Assembly: GCF_024721115.1 (NCBI RefSeq)
Contig: NZ_JAMDHK010000001.1
Location: 432,762 to 496,761 of the forward strand
From: Salipiger pentaromativorans
Lineage (GTDB): Bacteria > Pseudomonadota > Alphaproteobacteria > Rhodobacterales > Rhodobacteraceae
Direction of reading: 5' to 3'
DNA length: 64,000 nucleotides
Under the pieces are notes generated by a model. That model did no database searches. It saw only the letters and a list, made by a program, of their open reading frames with translations, and was not told the DNA's origin. Positions 1 to 8,939 of this stretch are shown one piece after another (positions within the stretch are counted from its first letter, which is position 1; every line of letters begins with the position of its first letter). The translations under genes and the position numbers were made by a program.

Positions 1-10
1 GCGCAAGCCC

Positions 11-72
11 CTGTAGGGTGGGCAATTTGCCCAACTTTATCGCGGGCGGTGGGCAAATTGCCCACCCTACAG
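11..72. repeat. Perfect 23-bp inverted repeat (two facing GTAGGGTGGGCA elements)
   Basis: Positions 11-33 and 50-72 are exact reverse complements separated by 16 nt. Each arm contains GTAGGGTGGGCA followed by TTTGCCCA and is itself a small palindrome. The right arm covers the stop codon of the terminase large subunit gene. A third single copy of the element lies at 2018-2041. The transcript could fold into a long hairpin just after the terminase gene. Confidence 0.9.
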
Positions 73-1413
73 CACCCTCAACGCCGGCCGCTTCCAGCCC
101 TGCATCGGCGCCACCACCAGCTCGGTCAGCGCCCAGACCAGCGCGTCCACCCGGTCGGGCGAACCCTGCCCCTGAAACCCCGCCGCCGTCATCAGCCCCA
201 TCTGCTCCTCGAGCGCGGCAAAGCCCCCCGCATGCCCCACACGCCCCTGCTCGTAGAGCGCCGCCACCGGCTCCGCCCGCGCCACCTTGCCCCGCGTCGC
301 ATGCACCTGACGCAGCGCGATCTGCGGCGCCACCTGCCGCAGCACCGTCTCCACCATGGCACCGCCCTGGTTGACCTCGGCCACCACCCGGTCCGCCTGC
401 CAGCGCTCATAGGCGGCCACCGCCGCCTCCGCCCAGCCCGTGGGCGAGACGCCCTGCACCGTCGCATCCTCCAGCACAACCGCCCGCCAGCCCTGCGGCG
501 GCCCCTCGCAAAGCACACCGGCCACCACGATCCCGCAGGCATCCGAGGTCTTGCCCGCCCCCGCCGGCGGATCTACCGCCACCACGATGCGGTCAAACCG
601 CTCCGGCACCGGCAGCCCCTGCGCCCGGTCCAGCATTTCCGCCGTCCAGAGCGCCCCGTCCACATCCGAGACCAGCACCCCGTCCAGCTCCTGCCGCGCC
701 AGCCGGGTGTTGCCGTAGCGCGCCCGCACCTCCTCCAGAAACGACGCCGCCAGATTGGCGCGGTTGACCTCGGTCTTCGCCCGCGTCACCACCGTGCTCT
801 CCAGCGCCAGCAATTCCTTCAGCACGCCGACATTGCGCGGCGTCGTGGTCACGCAGACCTGCGGCCGCTCCCCCAGCCGCAGCGCGAATTGCAGCATGTC
901 CCAGGTCTCACGCGCCTTCTTCCACTTGGCCAGCTCATCGACCCAGGCGGCATCAAATTGCGGCCCGCGCAGCGCCTCCGGATCATGCGCCGAAAACACC
1001 ATCGCCTCCGCCCCGTTCGGCCACACGAGGCAGCGCCGCGTTGCCTGCCACTCGGGCCTGCGGTCCGGCGGCGAACAGGCCAGCAGCCCGCTTTCACCGA
1101 ACACCATCACCTCGCGCGCCTGATCCAGCGTCTCGCCCACCAGCGCCACGCGCCGACAGCGCCCCGGCGACAGCGGCAAAGCCCCTTCCACGCAGGCGCG
1201 CACCCATTCCGCCCCGGCCCGCGTCTTGCCGGCGCCGCGCCCGCCCATGATCACCCAGGCGCGCCAGTCGCCCTCAGGCGGCAATTGATGCGCCATCGCC
1301 CAGAACTCGAAGAGAAAGGGGAGTGCCAGGCACTCCCCCTCCGTCAGCTCACTCAGAAACCCCTCCCGCACCGCAGCACCGGCGGAGGCGAGCCATGCGG
1401 CACCCGATCTCAT
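67..1413 (-). CDS. Gene transfer agent terminase large subunit (TerL, RcGTA g2-like)
   Basis: ATPase/nuclease that packages DNA into gene-transfer-agent heads. From the ATG at 1413 the product is 448 aa. A Walker A motif GGRGAGKT lies at about residues 57-64, a Walker B-like FDAAWVDEL at about 153-161, and RNase H-fold nuclease acidic residues in VAVDPPAG (about 278-285) and near the C-terminus in SPDRVDALVW. The length and the HQLPPEGDW lead-in before Walker A fit the RcGTA g2 family as I recall it. The frame is open to an ATG at 1500, but that extension would overlap the small terminase gene by about 150 nt; 1413 or a GTG at 1371 is more likely. The stop codon lies inside an inverted repeat. 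Downstream head genes should continue beyond the left edge. Confidence 0.93.
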   Translation of the reverse strand: MRSGAAWLASAGAAVREGFLSELTEGECLALPFLFEFWAMAHQLPPEGDWRAWVIMGGRGAGKTRAGAEWVRACVEGALPLSPGRCRRVALVGETLDQAREVMVFGESGLLACSPPDRRPEWQATRRCLVWPNGAEAMVFSAHDPEALRGPQFDAAWVDELAKWKKARETWDMLQFALRLGERPQVCVTTTPRNVGVLKELLALESTVVTRAKTEVNRANLAASFLEEVRARYGNTRLARQELDGVLVSDVDGALWTAEMLDRAQGLPVPERFDRIVVAVDPPAGAGKTSDACGIVVAGVLCEGPPQGWRAVVLEDATVQGVSPTGWAEAAVAAYERWQADRVVAEVNQGGAMVETVLRQVAPQIALRQVHATRGKVARAEPVAALYEQGRVGHAGGFAALEEQMGLMTAAGFQGQGSPDRVDALVWALTELVVAPMQGWKRPALRVL

Positions 1414-1690
1414 CGCGCGCCCGTTCGAGATCCAGAGCCCAGTCTCCGGCAATCCCCTTCTGTTTTCGTCTGACATTGGCGATCTGCGCCTCCGTTTCAT
1501 GCGACGCCCTCATCCAGTAGCGGACATCGCTCATCAGCTTGCCCGCCTCGGTCTTGGACACCTCCTCCCCGTCTTCGATCTGCGCCTTGAGGCGTCTGAT
1601 TTCCGCGCCGAGCTCCTGAAGAACGCCGACGATCCGGTCGCGCTCGTCTTCGAGTCGCGACATCTCCTCTTCGAGATGGATAAGGATCAT
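1349..1690 (-). CDS. Gene transfer agent small terminase-like protein (g1-like)
   Basis: 113-aa protein, very rich in Glu/Arg/Lys/Leu heptads over roughly residues 5-75, predicted to be a long helical coiled coil. Its position immediately upstream of the GTA large terminase, with an overlap of about 65 nt, matches g1 of the RcGTA cluster, the small terminase that binds DNA. The frame is open upstream to 1870, but that extension lacks coding character; the ATG at 1690 begins the helical region. The identification rests on position, size and coiled-coil character rather than a diagnostic motif. Confidence 0.75.
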   Translation of the reverse strand: MILIHLEEEMSRLEDERDRIVGVLQELGAEIRRLKAQIEDGEEVSKTEAGKLMSDVRYWMRASHETEAQIANVRRKQKGIAGDWALDLERARDEIGCRMARLRRCCGAGGVSE

Positions 1691-1980
1691 GCTCGATACC
1701 TTTCTTGCCTGTGGGTCTCCGCCCGAGGCAGCAGGACAGATGAAGACATCGAAATACGACTGCCGGGGGCCTGTCCCCGACGCCGTCCACCCATTTGTCC
1801 AGCATGGCAAAACTCTACCCGCGACCGCGCGCCCCGTCAAATTCCGGCACCGTGCGCCGCCCCACAACACCCTGTTAATACTTATAAATTCCTCATTAAC
1901 CCCCAGAACTCCGCCGGTTCATCTTTCGTAAAATACTCCCGCCGGAGGCATCCCACAGCGGCCAGATGCCCGCAGGCAAG

Positions 1981-2012
1981 AAAAAGGCGCGCCCCCGACC
2001 GGAGACGCGCCT
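1981..2012 (-). terminator. Rho-independent terminator after pntB
   Basis: Read on the minus strand, AGGCGCG pairs with CGCGCCT across a 14-nt loop (arms at 1985-1991 and 2006-2012), followed directly by TTTTT. It lies about 45 nt past the pntB stop codon. Confidence 0.75.
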
Positions 2013-2017
2013 CGCCC

Positions 2018-2041
2018 GTAGGGTGGGCAATCCTGCCCACC
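2018..2041. repeat. Single GTAGGGTGGGCA...TGCCCACC palindrome
   Basis: GGTGGGCA (2022-2029) pairs with TGCCCACC (2034-2041) across four bases. On the plus strand it is followed by a T-run at 2044-2049, so it could act as a terminator in that direction. It is the same element as the two facing copies at 11-72. Confidence 0.8.
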
Positions 2042-2056
2042 GCTTTTTTCAGAGGC

Positions 2057-3490
2057 TCACTCGACGCGGTTGAGCAATTCGCCGAGGGAGGCTTTTGCGT
2101 CGCCATAGAACATCCGGGTGTTCTCCTTGTAGAAGAGCGGGTTCTCGATGCCGGAATAGCCGGTGCCCTGGCCGCGCTTCGACACGAAGACCTGCTTGGC
2201 CTTCCACACTTCCAGAACCGGCATCCCCGCGATCGGAGAGTTCGGATCTTCCTGCGCCGCCGGGTTCACGATGTCGTTCGAGCCGATCACGATCACCACA
2301 TCGGTGTCCGGGAAGTCCTCGTTGATTTCATCCATTTCCAGCACGATGTCATAAGGCACCTTCGCCTCCGCCAGCAGCACGTTCATATGCCCCGGCAGAC
2401 GCCCCGCGACCGGGTGGATGGCAAAGCGCACCTCCTTGCCCTTCGCCCGCAGGCGCCGGGTCAGCTCGGCCACGTTCTGCTGCGCCTGCGCCACCGCCAT
2501 GCCGTAGCCCGGCACGATGATCACGGAATCCGCATCCTCCAGCGCCGCCGCCACGCCGTCGGCGTCGATCGCCACCTGCTCGCCCTCGACCTCCATCGCC
2601 GGGCCCGTGGTGTTGCCGAAGCCGCCCAGGATCACCGACACGAAGCTGCGGTTCATCGCCTTGCACATGATGTAGGACAGGATGGCCCCCGAGGAGCCCA
2701 CCAGCGCGCCGGTCACGATCAGCAGGTCGTTGCCCAGCGTAAAGCCGATGGCCGAGGCCGCCCAGCCCGAGTAGCTGTTCAGCATCGACACCACCACCGG
2801 CATGTCGGCGCCGCCGATGCCCATGATCAGGTGGTAGCCGATGAAGAAGGCCAGCAGCGTCATCAGACCCAGCGCCCAGAAGCCCGCGCCGTTCACGTAG
2901 AGCACCAGCAGCAGCAGCGACAGCGCCGCCGCAGCCGCGTTCAGCATGTGCCCGCCCGGCAGCTTCGTCGCCTTCGAGGTCACCTTGCCCGCAAGCTTGC
3001 CGAAGGCGATGACCGAGCCGGTGAAGGTCACCGCGCCGATGAAGACCCCGAGGAACACCTCGACCTTCAGGATCGCCTGCTCGACGCTGTCCTTATGCGC
3101 CAGAACCCCGGCGAACCCGTCGAGCGCCTCTTTCTGCTCGGGGCTCATCGCCAGCACGCGGCCCAGCTCGATATGGGCGTTGAAGCCGATGAACACAGCG
3201 GCCAGACCCACGAAGCTGTGCAGCGCCGCCACAAGCTGCGGCATCTCGGTCATCTCGACGCGCTTGGCGACGAACTGGCCCGCAAAGGCCCCGGCGGCGA
3301 CCATCACCAGCAGGATCAGGTAATTGCCCATCCCCGGCCCGAAGACCGTGGCAACGACCGCCAGCGCCATGCCGGTGATGCCGTACCACACGGCCCGCTT
3401 GGCGCTTTCCTGGCCCGAAAGCCCCCCAAGCGACAGGATGAAGAGCACGGCAGCCGCGATGTAGGCGGCGGAAACGATACCGATCGACAT
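2057..3490 (-). CDS. pntB: NAD(P) transhydrogenase subunit beta
   Basis: Membrane and NADP(H)-binding subunit of proton-translocating transhydrogenase, which makes NADPH from NADH using the proton gradient. 477 aa from the ATG at 3490, preceded by GGGGAGAG. The N-terminal half is a series of hydrophobic helices; the C-terminal domain has the nucleotide-binding stretch [15 protein letters not shown] and conserved segments such as [11 protein letters not shown] and [12 protein letters not shown]. The gene begins 16 nt after the pntA stop, so the two are one operon. A terminator follows at 1981-2012. Confidence 0.97.
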   Translation of the reverse strand: MSIGIVSAAYIAAAVLFILSLGGLSGQESAKRAVWYGITGMALAVVATVFGPGMGNYLILLVMVAAGAFAGQFVAKRVEMTEMPQLVAALHSFVGLAAVFIGFNAHIELGRVLAMSPEQKEALDGFAGVLAHKDSVEQAILKVEVFLGVFIGAVTFTGSVIAFGKLAGKVTSKATKLPGGHMLNAAAAALSLLLLVLYVNGAGFWALGLMTLLAFFIGYHLIMGIGGADMPVVVSMLNSYSGWAASAIGFTLGNDLLIVTGALVGSSGAILSYIMCKAMNRSFVSVILGGFGNTTGPAMEVEGEQVAIDADGVAAALEDADSVIIVPGYGMAVAQAQQNVAELTRRLRAKGKEVRFAIHPVAGRLPGHMNVLLAEAKVPYDIVLEMDEINEDFPDTDVVIVIGSNDIVNPAAQEDPNSPIAGMPVLEVWKAKQVFVSKRGQGTGYSGIENPLFYKENTRMFYGDAKASLGELLNRVE

Positions 3491-3506
3491 GATCTCTCCC
3501 CCTCGC

Positions 3507-5081
3507 TCAGGATTTCTGGAACATGGCAAGCATCCGGCGCGTGACCAGGAAGCCGCCGACGATGTTGATCGAAGCGATCAGCACCGAGATTGCGGAGAGC
3601 AGAACCACCAGCCAGCTGCCCGAGCCGATCTGCAGCAGCGCGCCGAGGATGATGATCCCCGAGATCGCGTTGGTCACCGCCATCAGCGGCGTGTGCAGCG
3701 AGTGCGAGACGTTCCAGATCACCTGGAAGCCCACGAAACAGGCCAGCGCGAAGACGATGAAATGGCTCATGAAGCTTGCGGGCGCAAAGGCCCCCACCAG
3801 CAGCATCAGCGCCGCGCCCACCGCAAGCAGCGTCACCTGGAACCTGGTCTGCGCCTTGAAGGCGGCCACTTCCCTGGCGCGTTTCTCCTCGGGCGTCAGC
3901 TCGGGTGCCTTCTCCTTGGGCTTCTGCGCCGCGATCGCCTTGGTCTTCGGCGGCGGCGGCGGCCAGGTCACATCGTGCTTGTGCGCGATGGTGGCGCCGC
4001 GGATGACGTCGTCTTCCATATTGTGATCGACCGTGCCGTTCTTTTCCGGCGTCAGGTCGGTCATCATGTGGCGGATGTTGGTGGCGTAAAGGCTCGAGGC
4101 CTGCGCCGCCATCCGGCTCGGGAAGTCGGTGTAGCCGACAATCGTCACGCCGTTCTCGGTGACGATTTTTTCATCTTTCACCGTCAGCTTGCAATTGCCG
4201 CCGCGCTCGGCGGCAAGGTCGACGATCACCGAGCCGCGCTTCATCGCGGCCACCATGTCCGGCGTCCAGAGCTCGGGCGCCTCGCGGTTGGGGATCAGCG
4301 CGGTGGTGATGACGATGTCCATCTCGGGCGCCAGCTCGCGGAACTTCGCCAGCTGCGCCTCGCGGAATTCCGGGCTCGACACAGAGGCATAGCCGCCGGA
4401 GCTCGCGCCGTCCGCCTGCTCTTCCTCGAAGTCGAGATAGACGAATTCCGCGCCCATGGACTCGACCTGCTCGGCCACTTCCGGCCGCACGTCGAAGGCG
4501 TAGGTGATGGCGCCGAGGCTGGTCGCGGTGCCGATGGCGGCAAGACCCGCCACACCGGCGCCGACGATCAGCACCTTGGCGGGCGGCACCTTGCCGGCGG
4601 CGGTCACCTGGCCGGTGAAAAAGCGGCCGAAATTGTTGCCCGCCTCGATCACCGCGCGGTAGCCCGCGATATTGGCCATCGAGCTCAGCGCGTCCATCTT
4701 CTGCGCGCGGGAGATCCGCGGCACCATGTCCATGGCGATGACCGACGCCCCCTTGTCGGCGGCCTCCTTCATCAGCGCCTCGTTGGCGGCGGGCCAGAAG
4801 AACGAGATCAGCAGCTTGCCCTCGGTCAGCCACCCGGCCTCCTCCGCGCTCGGCGGCTGCACCTTGGCGACGATGTCGGCCTGCGCCCAGAGCGCCTCCG
4901 CCCCGTCCACAAGCGTCACACCGGCCGCCTCATAGGCGCTGTCCGCAAACCCGGCATTCGCCCCCGCACCACGCTCCAGAAGGCACTCATAGCCCAGTTT
5001 CTGAAGCTGCAGCGCTGACTCAGGCGTCATCGCCACACGGTTCTCGCCAACCGAAAACTCCTTCGGCGTCCCTATCTTCAC
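3507..5081 (-). CDS. pntA: NAD(P) transhydrogenase subunit alpha
   Basis: NAD(H)-binding subunit of the proton-pumping transhydrogenase. 524 aa, the one-piece alpha form in which the soluble NAD domain (about residues 1-370, Rossmann motif GAGVAGL at 174-180) is joined to a C-terminal membrane segment (about 425-515, several hydrophobic helices). A Pro/Lys-rich linker near residues 372-400 joins the two. MKIGTPKE is the usual start of the family. First gene of the pntAB operon; the 130 bp upstream probably hold the promoter, but I could not pick one boxed site with confidence. Confidence 0.97.
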   Translation of the reverse strand: MKIGTPKEFSVGENRVAMTPESALQLQKLGYECLLERGAGANAGFADSAYEAAGVTLVDGAEALWAQADIVAKVQPPSAEEAGWLTEGKLLISFFWPAANEALMKEAADKGASVIAMDMVPRISRAQKMDALSSMANIAGYRAVIEAGNNFGRFFTGQVTAAGKVPPAKVLIVGAGVAGLAAIGTATSLGAITYAFDVRPEVAEQVESMGAEFVYLDFEEEQADGASSGGYASVSSPEFREAQLAKFRELAPEMDIVITTALIPNREAPELWTPDMVAAMKRGSVIVDLAAERGGNCKLTVKDEKIVTENGVTIVGYTDFPSRMAAQASSLYATNIRHMMTDLTPEKNGTVDHNMEDDVIRGATIAHKHDVTWPPPPPKTKAIAAQKPKEKAPELTPEEKRAREVAAFKAQTRFQVTLLAVGAALMLLVGAFAPASFMSHFIVFALACFVGFQVIWNVSHSLHTPLMAVTNAISGIIILGALLQIGSGSWLVVLLSAISVLIASINIVGGFLVTRRMLAMFQKS

Positions 5082-5213
5082 GTCTGTCGTCCCCCTTAAG
5101 GTTCCTGAGGCATTCTCTTTACGTTACGGCGCATGCCGACCAGGACCGTGTCTACAATCCAGACCGGCCGCTCACAACGTCGTCGCGACGGTTAATCACA
5201 TCCCGGCATGAAA

Positions 5214-5669
5214 TTAAAGCCACCGTCTCGTTTGTTGCGAATATTTCGCATATCGCGCAAGAAACTTTCGCTGCAACCGCAGCTCTTCGGGCTCGATAAA
5301 GCGTTTCTCGATTACCCAGACGAAGACCGGCAGCAGCGGCAGCGCCAGCACCGCATCCCAGAACAGGATGAAGCCCGCCAGAATCATCACGTCGCCGAGG
5401 TAGATGGGATTACGCGACCGCTTGAAAATGCCGTCGGTCACCAGATGCGCCGCCTCTTCATGCGGCAGGACGGTGGTGTGATGCCGCCGCATCTCGACCA
5501 GCGCCAGCCCCGCCAGAAGCACACCGCCGCCCACCAGCAGCCCGCCCAGCAGATCCGCCCAGACCGGCCCAAAGCTCAGCCCCATCGGAAACGCCTGCAC
5601 CTGCCAGCGCGCCAGCGCCAGAAAGCCCAGCAGCCAAACCGGCGGCATATCGACCCATTTGCGCAGCAT
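5214..5669 (-). CDS. Isoprenylcysteine methyltransferase-family (ICMT/PEMT-like) membrane protein
   Basis: 151-aa integral membrane protein with about four hydrophobic segments. The C-terminal half carries the pattern of the ICMT/phospholipid methyltransferase family: RNPIYLGD, then a hydrophobic helix, then EE with RRW at the end. Such enzymes methylate lipids or small thiols using SAM; the substrate cannot be told here. The frame is open upstream to 5894, but the extra part is low-complexity Arg-rich sequence, so the ATG at 5669 is chosen. It lies 106 nt downstream of the MBL-fold gene on the same strand. Confidence 0.8.
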   Translation of the reverse strand: MLRKWVDMPPVWLLGFLALARWQVQAFPMGLSFGPVWADLLGGLLVGGGVLLAGLALVEMRRHHTTVLPHEEAAHLVTDGIFKRSRNPIYLGDVMILAGFILFWDAVLALPLLPVFVWVIEKRFIEPEELRLQRKFLARYAKYSQQTRRWL

Positions 5670-5775
5670 CGCGCACCGTCTCCTTCTTCTCGCCCCGGCC
5701 CGGACCGGGAGGGGCCGCGCCCCTCCCGCCAGTTTCATCCCCTTGCGAAGCCGCCCGCAAGGGCGAATGAGCGGC

Positions 5776-6723
5776 TCACTCCCATTCCATCTCCTCAAAG
5801 ACCCGGCCCGCGTTTTTCGTTGCCAGTTCCTCGAACGTGTCGAGCTGCGCCCAGTTCGCCTGATCCACGTAATAGGCGCCGGCCAGATCGCCACCCTCGT
5901 CGATATGCACCCGGATCTTCGCCCGCAGATCCTTGAGGTAATCGGAGGTGTAGCGCGTCACCTGCGCCATATTGGTCGGATGTCCGTGCCCGGGGATCAC
6001 ATAGGTCGCGCCCAGATCGGTGAAGGGCCCGTCGAAAGTCTCGATCCAACAGCTCGTGCAGGTCTCGGCAAAGATCGGCGGCATGCGTTCGTGAAAGGCG
6101 ATGTCCCCCGCAATCACGATACCCCATTGCGGAATCCACACCTGCGTGTCGCCCGGATCATGCGCCGGCCCCAGATGCAGCACCTCAAAGGTCACATCCC
6201 CCATCTGAACGGTCTTCTTGTCGGAAAAAGACAAGTTCGGCACCGAAACCACGGTGCCTTCCGCTTTGTCCCGGTTGTAATTCTGCATGCCCTGCAGAAT
6301 GAAATCACCGTCTTTCTCGAAAACCTCGATGGCATCTTCATGGGCCAGAATATCTACGCCAAGTTCCGCCCAATAGGAATTGCCAAGCATTGCATGGCCT
6401 TGGCCGTTCTCGTTGATCACCAGCTTTACCGGCTGGTCGGTCACGGCCTTGATCTCGTCATGCAGCGCGCGCGCCAGCCGCGCCGAGGCGCCGCCGTTGA
6501 TCACCACCACACCGTCTCCCGTAACAACGAAGCTCAGGTTGTTGTTATGACCGGAGTTTTCGTAAGTCGGCGGGGCCGTCGCCCCGATCGCGCTCCAGAC
6601 ATGGGGGATCACCTCCACCGGCTTGTTGTACAGCTCCGACTGCGGATATTGATCGGCAATATCCTCATGCGCCACGGCACTTCCCGCCAGCAGCATCGCT
6701 CCGATCGTCACTCCAAATCGCAT
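5776..6723 (-). CDS. Exported MBL-fold protein lacking the HxHxDH zinc motif
   Basis: 315 aa with a clear signal peptide (MRFGVTIGAMLLAGSAVA, cleavage near residue 18), so periplasmic. The fold is metallo-beta-lactamase-like: the late ligands are present (PAHDPGD with His188, AGD with Asp207, PGHGHP with His246), but where HxHxDH should be the sequence reads NENGQGHA (about 104-111), so most first-site ligands are replaced. It may bind one metal, bind metal differently, or be non-enzymatic. A Cys pair (TCTSC, 221-225) is also present. It is divergent from kynureninase; the ICMT-like gene follows. I recognise the fold but not a substrate. Confidence 0.8.
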   Translation of the reverse strand: MRFGVTIGAMLLAGSAVAHEDIADQYPQSELYNKPVEVIPHVWSAIGATAPPTYENSGHNNNLSFVVTGDGVVVINGGASARLARALHDEIKAVTDQPVKLVINENGQGHAMLGNSYWAELGVDILAHEDAIEVFEKDGDFILQGMQNYNRDKAEGTVVSVPNLSFSDKKTVQMGDVTFEVLHLGPAHDPGDTQVWIPQWGIVIAGDIAFHERMPPIFAETCTSCWIETFDGPFTDLGATYVIPGHGHPTNMAQVTRYTSDYLKDLRAKIRVHIDEGGDLAGAYYVDQANWAQLDTFEELATKNAGRVFEEMEWE

Positions 6724-6856
6724 GGTCGCTCCTCCCTATGGCTCGCGCGCGTGACATTCACAGATGCGAATAGGTATGGCAAGCAGCAATCCCGCCGCTT
6801 GCCCCCGCCGCGAAACCGCGTCAGGGTCTGGCGACGTATTTTTCCGGAGGAGCGTT

Positions 6857-8050
6857 TTGACCGATTTCGCCTGGACCCGTGACCAGTTCCACATCCCCCT
6901 CGGCCTGATCTATCTCGACGGCAATTCGCTGGGCCCGCTGCCCAAGGCCACCCCCGCGCGGATGGAGCGCATGCTCTCCGAGGAATGGGGTGAACATCTG
7001 ATCGGCGGCTGGAACGCCTGCGGCTGGATGGATCTGCCGCGCCGGCTCGGCAACCGTCTGGGACGGCTCATCGGCGCCGAGGAGGATCACGTGGTGGTCG
7101 GCGACACGCTGTCGATCAAGGTGTTCCAGGCGCTCGCGGCGGCGCTGCAGATCTGCCCCGAGCGCCGGGTGATCCTGTCCGACCGGGGCAATTTCCCCTC
7201 CGATCTCTACATGGCCGAAGGGCTCATCCGCCTGCTCGGCGACCGTCACGAGCTGCGCCTCGTCGCCCCGCACGAGCTTGAGGACGCGATCACCGACGAG
7301 GTCGCCGTGCTGCTGGTGACCGAGGTCGATTACCGCACCGGCCGCCGCCACGACCTCAAGGCCCTGACCCGCCGGGCGCATGACATGGGGGCCGTGGCGG
7401 TCTGGGATCTGGCGCATTCCGCCGGTGCCCTGCCCGTCGATGTGGCCGCCGGCGGCGCCGATTTCGCCGTGGGCTGCACCTACAAATACATCAACGCCGG
7501 CCCCGGCGCCCCGGCTTTCATCTATGTCTCTCCCGAACATGTGGACCATGCCGATCCCGCGCTTGCAGGCTGGCTCGGCCACGCCGCCCCCTTCGCCTTC
7601 GAACAGGATTATCGCCCCGGCGAGGGCATCGAACGCATGCGCGTCGGCACCCCGCCGGTGCTGCAGATGGCCGCGCTCGACGCGGCGCTGGATGTCTGGG
7701 ACCGGGTCGATATGGCGGCGCTGCGCAAGCGCTCGCTGGCGCTGACCGGCCTGATGATCGAAGAGGTCGAAACCCATTGCCCGGGGCTGAAACTCGCCAC
7801 CCCGCGCGACAACGCGGCGCGCGGCAGCCAGGTCTCCTTCCGCTCCGAACACGGCTATCCGATCATGCAGGCGCTGATCGACCTCGGCGTCATCGGCGAT
7901 TTCCGCGCCCCCGACATCCTGCGCTTCGGCATCAGCCCGCTCTATATCGGCGAAGAGGAGATCCGCGAGGCGGTCGAGGTGCTGGCCCGTGTCCTGCGTG
8001 GCGCGCTCTGGGACCACCCGAAATACCAGCGGCGCAAACCGGTGACCTGA
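6857..8050 (+). CDS. kynU: Kynureninase
   Basis: PLP enzyme that cleaves L-kynurenine to anthranilate and alanine in tryptophan breakdown. The start is taken as TTG at 6857 because GGAGGAG lies 4 nt upstream and the next residues (LTDFAWTRDQFHIPLG) begin the family domain; this gives 397 aa. The upstream in-frame ATG at 6764 would add a non-conserved tail. The PLP lysine is Lys210 in CTYKYINAGPGAP, preceded by WDLAHSAGALP. No kynA or kynB is adjacent; the divergent neighbour is the MBL-fold gene. A palindromic repeat follows at 8078-8138. Confidence 0.95.
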   Translation: MTDFAWTRDQFHIPLGLIYLDGNSLGPLPKATPARMERMLSEEWGEHLIGGWNACGWMDLPRRLGNRLGRLIGAEEDHVVVGDTLSIKVFQALAAALQICPERRVILSDRGNFPSDLYMAEGLIRLLGDRHELRLVAPHELEDAITDEVAVLLVTEVDYRTGRRHDLKALTRRAHDMGAVAVWDLAHSAGALPVDVAAGGADFAVGCTYKYINAGPGAPAFIYVSPEHVDHADPALAGWLGHAAPFAFEQDYRPGEGIERMRVGTPPVLQMAALDAALDVWDRVDMAALRKRSLALTGLMIEEVETHCPGLKLATPRDNAARGSQVSFRSEHGYPIMQALIDLGVIGDFRAPDILRFGISPLYIGEEEIREAVEVLARVLRGALWDHPKYQRRKPVT

Positions 8051-8077
8051 GCGACGGCCCCGGGGCACCGCGATTTT

Positions 8078-8138
8078 GCGTATTTGGAAAGAGAAGAAAC
8101 ACACACCGGTCTGGCTTTCTTCTCTTCGGCAAATACGC
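8078..8138. repeat. Dispersed palindrome GCGTATTTG...CAAATACGC (copy 1)
   Basis: The left arm (8078-8099) reads GCGTATTTGGAAAGAGAAG onward and the right arm (8116-8138) is nearly its reverse complement, separated by about 16 nt. It sits between the convergent kynU and tetR genes, a position that suits a bidirectional terminator. Related copies are at 13718-13740 (half), 33722-33792 and 50955-51023. Confidence 0.85.
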
Positions 8139-8261
8139 CCTCCGACACCGGCCACCGGGAAAACCGCCCGCCCTCTGCGTCACGCCCGCCACAGGCGCGG
8201 AGACGGCGGCCCGACGGGCCGCAAGGCGACAGGACCTGCGCGCCGCAGGCGCCCCGCCGGA

Positions 8262-8840
8262 TCAGGCCCGCAGCCCGCGCCCGATCATCCGCGCCAGCAG
8301 CCGCAGCCGTTCGGGATAGGCCTCGTAGGGCGGCCGCTTGGCGCCTTTTGCCGCCGCCAGCAGCGTCTCGGCCACCAGCGCCGGCGCCTCCTCGAGCCGC
8401 AGCCGCCCCGCGGCCGCCTCCCGTGTCAGCCAGGCGACGTAACGCTCGGCCAGCCGCGCCTCGCCCTCCTGAAACACATCGCCGCAGATCGCCGAGGTGC
8501 TGTCCAGAAGCTCCTCCCCATGCGGCGCGCGCAGCACCGCCGCAGGGATCGCCGCCGCGTGGCAGGCCAGCGCCGCCTCCAGAACCGCTTCCGGAGGGCC
8601 GGTCCGCGCCAGCGCCTGCGCCACCGCCTCGCCCAGCCGTGCATAGTAAAGTCCCACCAGCGCCCGCAGGATCGCCTCCTTGCCGGCGAAATGCATGTAA
8701 AGCGCCGGGCGCGACATGCCCGCCGCGCGCGCGATGTCTTCCATCGAGGTACGCCGATAGCCATAGGCCGCGAACTGCTCGAACGCGGCCTCCAGGATTG
8801 CCACCGCTCTTGGATCCGAACCGGGAAACGCTTCTGCCAT
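8262..8840 (-). CDS. TetR/AcrR family transcriptional regulator
   Basis: 192-aa repressor-type protein from the ATG at 8840. The N-terminal helix-turn-helix is plain: ILEAAFEQFAAYGYRRTSM, EDIARAAGMSRPALYMHF, GKEAIL at about residues 13-58; the rest is the variable ligand-binding domain. It is transcribed away from the Fe-S/molybdenum hydroxylase pair at 8940, and two palindromes in the 99-bp gap are the likely operators, so it probably represses itself and that pair. The longer frame to 8891 runs through the first operator and is not used. Confidence 0.92.
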   Translation of the reverse strand: MAEAFPGSDPRAVAILEAAFEQFAAYGYRRTSMEDIARAAGMSRPALYMHFAGKEAILRALVGLYYARLGEAVAQALARTGPPEAVLEAALACHAAAIPAAVLRAPHGEELLDSTSAICGDVFQEGEARLAERYVAWLTREAAAGRLRLEEAPALVAETLLAAAKGAKRPPYEAYPERLRLLARMIGRGLRA

Positions 8841-8851
8841 GCCTGACGATC

Positions 8852-8875
8852 TGACAAAATTTTGCAATTTTGTCA
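8852..8875. promoter_or_regulatory. Operator palindrome 1 (probable TetR site)
   Basis: TGACAAAATT (8852-8861), a 4-bp centre TTGC, then AATTTTGTCA (8866-8875): perfect 10-bp arms. It lies immediately upstream of the TetR gene start, in a local AT-rich patch within GC-rich DNA. Size and symmetry suit a TetR dimer. Confidence 0.85.
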
Positions 8876-8884
8876 ATTGACGAA

Positions 8885-8910
8885 CTGACAAAATTCGGAA
8901 AATCTGTCAG
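8885..8910. promoter_or_regulatory. Operator palindrome 2 (probable TetR site)
   Basis: CTGACA at 8885-8890 and TGTCAG at 8905-8910 flank an AT-rich centre. It shares the TGACAAAATT half-site with palindrome 1, whose centre is about 34 bp away. It lies 30 bp before the start of the iron-sulfur subunit gene, so binding would cover that promoter. Confidence 0.75.
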
Positions 8911-8939
8911 AAATCGAGTCAGCAAGGGGAGAGACGCCC

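Larger units (their letters stand above)
1691..2056. other. Intergenic region between GTA start and pntB end
   Basis: 366 bp with no convincing gene. It holds a Rho-independent terminator for pntB (1981-2012), one GTAGGGTGGGCA palindrome (2018-2041), and an AT-rich patch around 1875-1935 that is the best place for a promoter of the leftward GTA genes. A partial CATCTTTC...AAATACTC string near 1921-1939 resembles one arm of the palindrome family at 50955-51023. Confidence 0.6.

Noticed and set aside
8078-8138. Inverted repeats considered as insertion sequence ends
   Set aside because: Only 16 nt lie between the arms, there is no transposase and no target duplication.
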